64,000 nucleotides of DNA from Rouxiella badensis (GTDB lineage Bacteria > Pseudomonadota > Gammaproteobacteria > Enterobacterales > Enterobacteriaceae), in contig NZ_MRWE01000006.1 in assembly GCF_002093665.1 (NCBI RefSeq), positions 62,001-126,000 on the forward strand, read 5' to 3'. Positions 58,143 to 64,000 of this stretch are shown here, one piece after another. The notes under the pieces were generated by a model, which saw only the letters and a program-made list of their open reading frames with translations, ran no database searches and was not told the origin of the DNA. Made by a program: the position numbers and the translations under genes. The stretch's first letter is position 1. Each line of letters opens with the position of its first letter.

Positions 58143-59111
58143 TTACGCCGCCTTCTCGACAAAATAGTTCAGAACCTCACAGCCTTTCCCCACGGACGGG
58201 GTTGCAATCACCCTTTTGCTGGCGATATCAATAATACTCACCGTACCGTCAGCTTCGTTAGCGATGAGAAGGCGCTTATTATCCGGACTGAAGCAACCGT
58301 CCATCGGCTTATTACCGACGTTAAAGCAGGCTATTTCATTTAGGCCGCCATCAAACAGGGTCGCGACCGGCTCTTGATCGCCAATCACAATGAGATATTC
58401 ACCATCTTGACTGAAACGGACAATTTGCGCCCCTTTCTTATGCCCACGCAGTGGAACATATCTTTTAATTTTATGCGTTTGGCTATCAATAATAACTAGT
58501 TCAGGTTTATCGGCATTGCTGGTCACAATAAATGGCGCATGCGGTGCAGCGGAAATACCGTTCACACCTCCCGGCATGTCAATATTATCGATGACTTTCC
58601 CATTAGTATTTTTTAATTCTACGACCGTGACGCTGGCATCTTCCTCGTTGTCTGTGAATAACTTATTTCCTTCCGGTGTTACGCTCAGACGATGCGTATA
58701 GGTTGAAGGCACAGAAATTTGGCGGATAACTTTATCGGTTTTAGGGTCGATGACGGCTATCGTGGCGCTATTTTCACAGCAGAGATAGACGTTGCCATCG
58801 GCACCGAGACGCGCGGTGTGCGGTGCTTCAAGCGGGCTAAGCTCAATGAATCCGCTGAGTTCATGGTTGATAAGACTAATAACAGCAACCTGATGCTGAG
58901 GATGTGGATTATCGCCATGAATTCCGTCGCCAAATATCGGCACATAGGCTTTATCGTGTTCAGGAATAATCAACAACTCATGGGGATTGCGTGGGAATCC
59001 GGTTAATACTTTCTCTACTTCCAATGTTTCTGGATGCAAAAATAATACGCGACCACCCTGCTTATCTACCGCAATAATACCGTACCGGTTGTTATTTTCT
59101 GATAAAGACAT
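58143..59111 (-). CDS. YncE-like beta-propeller (YVTN repeat) protein
   Basis: A 322-residue protein made of seven-bladed-propeller repeats: VAVISLINHELSGFIEL, IAVIDPKTDKVIRQI, VTVVELKNTNGKVIDNI, LVIIDSQTHKIKRYV, VSIIDIASKRVIA. It has no signal peptide, unlike E. coli YncE, so it should be cytosolic. Function unknown. It stands alone between the DUF1615 gene and qnr. Confidence 0.8.
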   Translation of the reverse strand: MSLSENNNRYGIIAVDKQGGRVLFLHPETLEVEKVLTGFPRNPHELLIIPEHDKAYVPIFGDGIHGDNPHPQHQVAVISLINHELSGFIELSPLEAPHTARLGADGNVYLCCENSATIAVIDPKTDKVIRQISVPSTYTHRLSVTPEGNKLFTDNEEDASVTVVELKNTNGKVIDNIDMPGGVNGISAAPHAPFIVTSNADKPELVIIDSQTHKIKRYVPLRGHKKGAQIVRFSQDGEYLIVIGDQEPVATLFDGGLNEIACFNVGNKPMDGCFSPDNKRLLIANEADGTVSIIDIASKRVIATPSVGKGCEVLNYFVEKAA

Positions 59112-59213
59112 GTCAGCTCCGTGATATTTTCAATAAGAAATACGGGTAATAGCCCTATGCTGTTAACTGTACTCATAAGGATAGTCGCTTATTTCCACTA
59201 TCGCGATAGCGTA

Positions 59214-59873
59214 TTAAACCGAGCTCACCACAATCAGACCAATCCGTTCCAATAACTGCGCCTGCTGCCATATATCAATCTTCACTCCGTCAAGGCTAAC
59301 GCGGCGGATATTTAAATCCCCCAGCTCTGAACGCGTTAAGTCGCAAAAGGTGAAATCTGCCGTCGTCCAGTCTATTTGATGAAACTCTCCGCCAGACAAG
59401 TCTGACCCCCTAAAACTGGCCCCCAGTATATTGGCACCGGTCCAACGGTTTTCCCATAATTCGCATTTTTCGAGCACGACTTTCTGAAAGTTGGCATAGC
59501 TAAAATTATTCTTGGTGAGATAGGCTCGGCAAAAATAAGAGCGGCTGGTGATCATATTCATGAAACTGGCACCGCGAAAGTCAGCCCCTGACGCTTTACA
59601 CTCACGGATTTCGCAGCCAATAGCCTCTACGTGTTTAAAATCGGCCATGGTCAAATCACAGCGCACGAAGCTGCTTTCTCGCAGGTTGGCACGCTGAAAA
59701 CAGCAGCCAACCTGCTGACTGTCATCATAAAAATCACAGTCAATAAACTCGCTTTCTGACAAGTCAGCGCCGCTAAAATCACAGCGGATAAAGCGGCAGT
59801 TTTGCAATTTCTCATCGCAAAAAGTGGCGTCATCGAAACGCATATCGCTGTAGGTTTTATTTTGGACGGTCAT
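59214..59873 (-). CDS. qnr: Qnr-type pentapeptide-repeat protein
   Basis: A 219-residue right-handed quadrilateral beta-helix protein (A[D/N]LXX repeats). The family's best-conserved segments are present: GADFRGASFMNMIT, SYANFQKVVLEKCELWENRW, GSDLSGGEF and LTRSELGDLNIR. Length and sequence fit the QnrB/QnrE/SmaQnr group, which bind DNA gyrase and topoisomerase IV and lower quinolone susceptibility. It overlaps the CusS-like kinase gene by 17 bp, with GAGGG upstream of its ATG inside that gene, so it is co-expressed with the two-component system. No LexA box lies directly upstream, unlike qnrB. Confidence 0.88.
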   Translation of the reverse strand: MTVQNKTYSDMRFDDATFCDEKLQNCRFIRCDFSGADLSESEFIDCDFYDDSQQVGCCFQRANLRESSFVRCDLTMADFKHVEAIGCEIRECKASGADFRGASFMNMITSRSYFCRAYLTKNNFSYANFQKVVLEKCELWENRWTGANILGASFRGSDLSGGEFHQIDWTTADFTFCDLTRSELGDLNIRRVSLDGVKIDIWQQAQLLERIGLIVVSSV

Positions 59874-61326
59874 TTTCCCTCTGGGTATTTTTCGGAAAGG
59901 GTTCAGGCATTTTCAGCGGGAAAAACAGCGTAAATCGCGTCTCGCGGTTTTCACTGGTGACGTCCCAACGCCCCTGATGCAGGTTCATGATGCTGCGTAC
60001 AATAGACAACCCCAGTCCGCTTGATTGGGATCGGGTATTACGCGACACGTCGGCGCGATAAAATCTGTCAAAGAGTCGCGCCAGATGCTGCGACTCGATA
60101 GTCGGGCCGAGATTAGTCACGCTGATGCAGGTACCTTTAGGCATTTGCTCGGCCAGCAGCAAGATTTCAGAACCAGGATCGGCATAACGAATCGCATTGG
60201 CCAACAGGTTTGCCAGCGCGCGGCGCAGCAGGTTGGCATCCGCCCAGACGCTGCCGTCGCTGCGTAATTTAAGCCTCACATGACGTTCATCCGCGGGACC
60301 TTCAAAGTATTCTCCCACCCGCTCAAACTCGTCGGCAAGCGTAAGTTGGGCACGCTCAATGGCGTGGTCCGCGTGCTCGGCGCGCGCCAAAAAGAGCATG
60401 TTATCGGTCATTTTAGACAACCGCAGCAGCTCCTCAAAATTCGAACCCAACAGTTTCTCATAGTACTCGACTCCGCGACGCTGGCTTAGCGCGACCTCCG
60501 TTTGCCCAAGCAGATTGCCAATCGGCGTGCGGAGATCGTGCGCCATATCCGCCGAAACCTGACTCAACTGAGTAAAGCTTATCTCCAGCCTGTCGAGCAT
60601 TTCATTAAATGCCTCGATAAGCGTCGACAGCTCTCGCGGTGCCTGAGTGCTGTCAATTCGCACCGACAAATTACGAATGCCAATTTCGGCGGTTTGCCCG
60701 GCAAGACGCCGCAGTGGGCTAAGCCCGCGCCGGGCAATGAGATAAGCCAATAGCGCAGTTAATGCCCCCGCCCCCAGCGCAAGCAGGAAAATCTGTTCGC
60801 GATAGACCTCTAAAATCCGCGTACGTTCGGTCATCAGTCGGCCGCTGATAATCTCAAGATCATGCGGCGAATCCGAGGTTTGTGCCGCGGCAGAGACCGA
60901 GATAAATGGCGTGTCGTCGCGCGAGGCACTGTGCTGAACTGCCGCAAGCGTGAGATCTTTATTGGCAGGAACAGGGGGAATATCAGGCACCGGTGAATGG
61001 CCGGGATTGACTTCAATAAGCGGGGGTTGGCCGGGAAAACGCAGCACCAGCAGCGATTCCTGGTTGCCCAGCATGTTGGCAAACAACTGAGGTTTCTCGT
61101 GGATCAGATTGATCACGTCTTCGTCACGAAGCAGAGTACGGATCTGTTCTACGCGGGTCAGCAACGCGCCGTCATCGCGGAGACTGATCTGTTTTTCCAG
61201 CGTGCGATATAGCGTAAAACCGACGGCGGCGATCACTATAAATGAAAGTAACGCAAAAATGATCGACAGACGCGTGGTGAGCGAAATGTGTTGCCAGGCG
61301 CTGAGACGTGAGCGGGCAGGTTTCAT
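59857..61326 (-). CDS. CusS-like heavy-metal sensor histidine kinase
   Basis: A 489-residue kinase of the CusS/SilS/IrlS type. It has two membrane segments (about 19-41 and 179-201), a periplasmic sensor domain between them, HAMP, HisKA ([20 protein letters not shown]) and HATPase ([25 protein letters not shown]). In CusS, metal-binding His and Met/Phe in the periplasmic loop sense Cu/Ag, but here the ligands are unclear. It overlaps the regulator gene by 4 bp and qnr by 17 bp. No metal efflux genes are adjacent. Confidence 0.9.
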   Translation of the reverse strand: MKPARSRLSAWQHISLTTRLSIIFALLSFIVIAAVGFTLYRTLEKQISLRDDGALLTRVEQIRTLLRDEDVINLIHEKPQLFANMLGNQESLLVLRFPGQPPLIEVNPGHSPVPDIPPVPANKDLTLAAVQHSASRDDTPFISVSAAAQTSDSPHDLEIISGRLMTERTRILEVYREQIFLLALGAGALTALLAYLIARRGLSPLRRLAGQTAEIGIRNLSVRIDSTQAPRELSTLIEAFNEMLDRLEISFTQLSQVSADMAHDLRTPIGNLLGQTEVALSQRRGVEYYEKLLGSNFEELLRLSKMTDNMLFLARAEHADHAIERAQLTLADEFERVGEYFEGPADERHVRLKLRSDGSVWADANLLRRALANLLANAIRYADPGSEILLLAEQMPKGTCISVTNLGPTIESQHLARLFDRFYRADVSRNTRSQSSGLGLSIVRSIMNLHQGRWDVTSENRETRFTLFFPLKMPEPFPKNTQRENDRPK

Positions 61327-61997
61327 GATTCGTCTTCGCAGCGGTAACCGACGCCGTGAACGGTATGGATCAGCTTGAGATCGAAGGGATCGTCAATTTT
61401 CTGCCGCAGGCGGCGCACCGCAACATCGACGACGTTGGTATCGCTGTCGAAATTCATGTCCCACACTCGCGAGGCTATCACCGAGCGCGAAAGCACCTGC
61501 CCTTCGTGCTGCATAAACAGCTGAAGTAAATTAAATTCTTTATTGGTCAATGTAATACGCGTTCCGGCGCGGATAACCCGCCGTTTGGGAATGTCTATCT
61601 GCAGGTCGGCCAACTCGACTATTTCTTCCTGCTTAACCCGTGCTCCACGGCGCAGTGCGACGCGAATTCGCGCCAAAAGCTCGGCAAAGGAAAAAGGTTT
61701 AACCAGATAGTCGTCGGCACCGAGGTCCAGCCCTTTGAGCTTGTCCTCCAGCGTGCCGCGTGCGGTCAGGAACAGCACCGGCGTTTTCAGCTGTTTGTCG
61801 AGGCGTCTCATCACTTCCCAGCCGTCCATTTCAGGCATCATCACGTCGAGCAGTATGAGATCGTAGAGAAATTCTTGCGCCAGATGCAGACCGTCGAGGC
61901 CATTAGTCGCCACATCGACTACGTATCCTGCCTCTGTCAGGCCGCTGCGCATATATTCCCCGGCTTTGGGTTCATCTTCAATGACCAGAATTCTCAC
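61323..61997 (-). CDS. CusR-like OmpR-family response regulator
   Basis: The start is GTG at 61997 ([16 protein letters not shown]) with GGGGAAG upstream, giving 224 residues. A frame extension to 62018 is possible but unlikely. The receiver phospho-Asp is in [15 protein letters not shown], and the C-terminal winged helix is of the OmpR type ([31 protein letters not shown]). It pairs with the CusS-like kinase. Targets are unknown; the co-transcribed qnr gene makes it an interesting candidate regulator. Confidence 0.92.
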   Translation of the reverse strand: MRILVIEDEPKAGEYMRSGLTEAGYVVDVATNGLDGLHLAQEFLYDLILLDVMMPEMDGWEVMRRLDKQLKTPVLFLTARGTLEDKLKGLDLGADDYLVKPFSFAELLARIRVALRRGARVKQEEIVELADLQIDIPKRRVIRAGTRITLTNKEFNLLQLFMQHEGQVLSRSVIASRVWDMNFDSDTNVVDVAVRRLRQKIDDPFDLKLIHTVHGVGYRCEDES

Positions 61998-62026
61998 ATT
62001 GCTTCCCCCGTTATGCATAAAACAGC

Positions 62027-62050
62027 GGGCGCACGCATAAGACTGCGCCC
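62027..62050 (-). terminator. Hairpin between the hydrolase and regulator genes
   Basis: A 7-bp stem GGGCGCA/TGCGCCC followed on the minus strand by GCTGTTTTATG. It may be a partial terminator, so the regulator-kinase-qnr unit may have its own promoter as well as readthrough from the hydrolase. Confidence 0.45.
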
Positions 62051-62070
62051 TGCCGGGTTAACCACTACGA

Positions 62071-62841
62071 CTATTTCAGTGCGTGCTGCGCTGCCTGCTC
62101 AATCAAAGCGGCCACTTCTTTAGGGTGAGATTCATATACCGAGTGGCTTGCTCCCGGAATTTCAACCTTATGGCTGTGAGCACGTGCGGCATACATGCGT
62201 TCAAGATCGGGATTAATGATTTTGTCGGATTCAGCCACCATATACCAACTCGGTTTTACCTTCCACGCTGGGTCAGGAATATTCGCGGTGAAGACGCTGG
62301 CGTTGGTGGGCATCTGCGCGTTGGCTTCAAACTGCGCCTCTTTCAACGGCAGGTCGGCGGCAAAGTCGGACGGGAAGTATTGCGGCTTGATGGTCAGATA
62401 GCCGTCTGCTGATTTGGCAAAAGGATGCGCCGAATTTGGGAACTTCTTACCGTTGCTGGCTTCGGTTTCACCGGCGTCGAGAGCGTGTGCGGCGATATAG
62501 ACTAGGCCTGCAACATGTGAATCATTCCCTGCTTCGGTAATGATTGCGCCGCCGTAGCTGTGTCCTACCAGAATAGCCTGACCCTTTTGCTCATCAAGAA
62601 TGCGTTTGGTGGCGGTGACGTCATCATTAAAGGAGGTCAGCGGTTCCTGGACCAGCGTCACGTTATAGCCGTCCTGGGTCAGAATATCGTACACAGGACG
62701 CCAGCCCGAACCGCCCACAAATGCACCATGAACCAGAACAATATTTTTAACCGGCGCCGCCAAAGCCGGTGCCGCCGCACCCGCGAACAGTAATGCAGTA
62801 ATAGACGAAGTAATCAGACGTTTTTTAAATGAGTTTTTCAT
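62071..62841 (-). CDS. Secreted alpha/beta hydrolase
   Basis: A 256-residue protein with a cleavable signal peptide (cleavage after APALA). The fold begins IVLVHGAFVGGSGW; the nucleophile Ser is in GHSYGGA and the catalytic His in GASHSVYESHP near the C-terminus. Such esterase-like proteins are common; the substrate is not predictable. It lies 73 bp upstream of the response-regulator gene in the same direction. Confidence 0.85.
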   Translation of the reverse strand: MKNSFKKRLITSSITALLFAGAAAPALAAPVKNIVLVHGAFVGGSGWRPVYDILTQDGYNVTLVQEPLTSFNDDVTATKRILDEQKGQAILVGHSYGGAIITEAGNDSHVAGLVYIAAHALDAGETEASNGKKFPNSAHPFAKSADGYLTIKPQYFPSDFAADLPLKEAQFEANAQMPTNASVFTANIPDPAWKVKPSWYMVAESDKIINPDLERMYAARAHSHKVEIPGASHSVYESHPKEVAALIEQAAQHALK

Positions 62842-62859
62842 GATTTTTCCTTAATGATA

Positions 62860-62921
62860 GTTGATGTTAGGATGCTGCTGCACCATGGGGACCAGTCTAT
62901 GGCCGGGGGTCCCACATCAAC
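62860..62921. promoter_or_regulatory. Nested inverted repeats upstream of the hydrolase gene
   Basis: Outer arms GTTGATGT (62860-62867) and ACATCAAC (62914-62921) enclose inner arms GGGACC (62888-62893) and GGTCCC (62908-62913). They lie 19-80 bp before the hydrolase start. They are likely operators or a structured leader of the hydrolase (and perhaps regulator-kinase-qnr) transcript. Confidence 0.5.
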
Positions 62922-63001
62922 ATGACTCAATCATTACAAAAAAATGACGGAGGGCAGCTCTTTAAGCCGCTTCTCGCTCAAAACTTTTTCCCAGAAAAGC
63001 A

Positions 63002-63028
63002 AAAAACCCGCTTTATGGGCGGGTTTTT
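63002..63028 (-). terminator. Terminator of the cspA-type gene
   Basis: AAAACCCGC/GCGGGTTTT stem with A/T-runs on both sides, about 75 nt after the csp stop. Confidence 0.8.
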
Positions 63029-63100
63029 CTGTTTGGGCCAACTTAACTGCTCCGGTCTATACCATCATCGCTATCGTAAGTTTGCCTCGCTGTTCACTTA

Positions 63101-63313
63101 TTACAGTGCAACAACGTTTACTGCTGATGGGCCTTTAGCGCCGTTCTCGATAGAGAACTCAACTTTTTGACCTTCATCAAGAGTTTTGAAATCGTTGCTC
63201 TGGATAGCAGAGAAGTGTACGAACACGTCTTTGCTGCCGTCAGCAGGGGAGATAAAACCAAAACCTTTACCAGCGTCAAACCACTTCACCAAACCAGTCA
63301 TTTTAGTAGACAT
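63101..63313 (-). CDS. CspA-type cold-shock protein
   Basis: A 70-residue single-domain OB-fold nucleic-acid chaperone. RNP1 is KGFGFIS and RNP2 is VFVHFSAI. Its length and ends ([30 protein letters not shown]) are those of the CspA/CspB/CspG group. The long leader with a perfect cold-box core supports true cold induction rather than the constitutive CspC/CspE type. The ribosome site AAGGAA lies before the ATG. Confidence 0.93.
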   Translation of the reverse strand: MSTKMTGLVKWFDAGKGFGFISPADGSKDVFVHFSAIQSNDFKTLDEGQKVEFSIENGAKGPSAVNVVAL

Positions 63314-63494
63314 ATTAATTTCCTTTAAATTTATACCGCCATAAGGCGAGGGAGGTCTGTTTTTTTAGTTGTGATACTTATGGGGCACTAAAGAAGGAAA
63401 TTCGCGGTGAAGAGATATCTAGTAAGGATAACGCTAATACAGTGAACTACTTTACTCAAATTGCTTTCATAAGGTCTGTACTACAAACCGAGGA
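63314..63494 (-). promoter_or_regulatory. cspA-type cold-shock 5' leader with cold box
   Basis: On the minus strand CGGTTTGTAGTACAGACC (63490-63473) matches the E. coli cspA cold box region (CGGTTTGACGTACAGACC) in all but two bases. About 160 nt of leader follow, then a small CGCC-TTAT-GGCG hairpin just before the ribosome site, as in cspA mRNA. This is the RNA thermosensor arrangement of cspA. Confidence 0.8.
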
Positions 63495-63610
63495 GTGCAT
63501 TAACGCACGCCATCAAAGATTACGCAAGCATTATTTTTTTTAAAGATTTAGGCGGTTAGTTTTATAAAACTTAATCTAAATCACAAAAAAATGTTCAGAT
63601 TCGCGTCACT

Positions 63611-63625
63611 ATTTGTCTAACAAAT
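63611..63625 (+). promoter_or_regulatory. Perfect palindrome beside a ribosome site
   Basis: ATTTGT-CTA-ACAAAT ends one base before the GGAGG of the small membrane protein gene. It could be an operator or a short hairpin affecting translation. Confidence 0.35.
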
Positions 63626-63637
63626 GGAGGAGTGACT

Positions 63638-63748
63638 ATGAACATTGTACAAGGTAAAACTCACAGCAAAGTTACCATTCAAGATGTAGAAGTCATGGTT
63701 GCCATGTTGGCTATTGTTGCCATCATCCTTTGGGAACTGCTGTTCTAG
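63638..63748 (+). CDS. 36-residue single-pass membrane protein
   Basis: Translation from ATG 63638 gives MNIVQGKTHSKVTIQDVEV followed by MVAMLAIVAIILWELLF and stop TAG. The last 17 residues are a hydrophobic helix; the N-terminus is polar. A very strong ribosome site (GGAGGAG) lies 6 nt upstream, which is the main evidence that it is real. No family recognised. A weak FNR/CRP-like sequence (TTAATCTAAATCAC) occurs about 60 bp upstream. It resembles the small stress-induced membrane proteins of enterobacteria in size and layout. Confidence 0.6.
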   Translation: MNIVQGKTHSKVTIQDVEVMVAMLAIVAIILWELLF

Positions 63749-64000
63749 ACCTTACCAGACAAGGCGTTAGAGCAAAATATGCCGTTGCATATCGTTGCGC
63801 GTTAACAGAGACAGGCGCTGGAAATCACCTGTCTTAAAATAAGCAGCGGGATGGAGCTAACCACAGTTGGCAGGATTGATTGGCGACGGCATCTTACTGT
63901 GCAGGTTTCTGATTGCACCTACAAACTTAAGCATTTTTTATAAATGCGCGTAATTGGCTATCGGTTGACGACGTTTCCAGTAGGCTGTCGGACGTTAGTA
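63749..64000. other. Right-end non-coding stretch
   Basis: No open frame with a ribosome site was seen. A weak hairpin AGACAGG/CCTGTCT (63809-63834) followed by TAAAATAA may end the small membrane protein transcript. Confidence 0.4.

Noticed and set aside
59874-59900. LexA box directly upstream of qnr
   Set aside because: No CTGT-N8-ACAG was found; the region is the coding end of the kinase gene.

Overview
The window is a 64 kb piece of an enterobacterial (Enterobacterales) chromosome. From about 1 to 37,000 the gene order is the one known from Escherichia coli and its relatives, read mostly on the minus strand: bamB-yfgM-hisS-ispG-rodZ-pilW-rlmN, ndk, pbpC-yfhM, sseB-pepB, isc, trmJ, suhB, csiE, glyA/hmp, glnB-glrR-glrQ-glrK-glmY. 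A pilW gene beside rodZ, the extended RlmN N-terminus and the accessory content suggest Yersiniaceae (Rahnella/Ewingella/Rouxiella/Serratia side) rather than Escherichia. That placement is inference. No tRNA, rRNA, insertion sequence, prophage or CRISPR array was seen.

Within this conserved backbone there are three departures. (1) Between yfhM and sseB, where E. coli has sseA, sits a plus-strand operon of a YheO-type regulator, a hydroxyaspartate/serine dehydratase-like PLP enzyme, an ornithine-cyclodeaminase-family reductase and a DSD1-family PLP enzyme. Together they look like a hydroxyaspartate-utilisation operon related to, but not the same as, the beta-hydroxyaspartate cycle. (2) The isc operon is reduced to iscR-iscS: iscU, iscA, hscB, hscA, fdx and iscX are absent between iscS and pepB, and IscS lacks the C-terminal tail used to dock IscU. 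Tandem IscR operators are still present. The window still encodes Fe-S enzymes (IspG, RlmN, SdaB, IscR), so another assembly system must exist elsewhere. (3) After glmY, the place of purL is taken by a second PBP2 (mrdA paralogue).

From about 37,000 to the end the content is accessory and modular. There is a CMD/tautomerase/DUF4865 operon (tautomerase frameshifted) with a divergent LysR regulator; a LysE exporter; a VOC protein; yhjX with a pyruvate-type (YpdB) direct-repeat operator; sdaC-sdaB with a CRP site; a possible C-rich sRNA; an orphan pair of a 2H-phosphoesterase-like protein and an Asp/Glu racemase; a deletion scar joining an AraC-regulator remnant to an SDR remnant; a bglG-bglF-bglB operon with a BglG antiterminator target; a DUF1615 lipoprotein; a beta-propeller protein; and a chromosomal qnr-type gene overlapping a CusS-like sensor kinase gene. 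The window ends with a cspA-type cold-shock gene with its cold-box leader and a 36-residue membrane protein.

Regulation can be read unusually well here: IscR type-1 sites, NsrR and PurR boxes at hmp/glyA, a sigma-54 promoter with three GlrR sites for GlmY, a possible Zur box for a DUF1007-NicO metal transporter, and an attenuator-like hairpin in the glyA leader.
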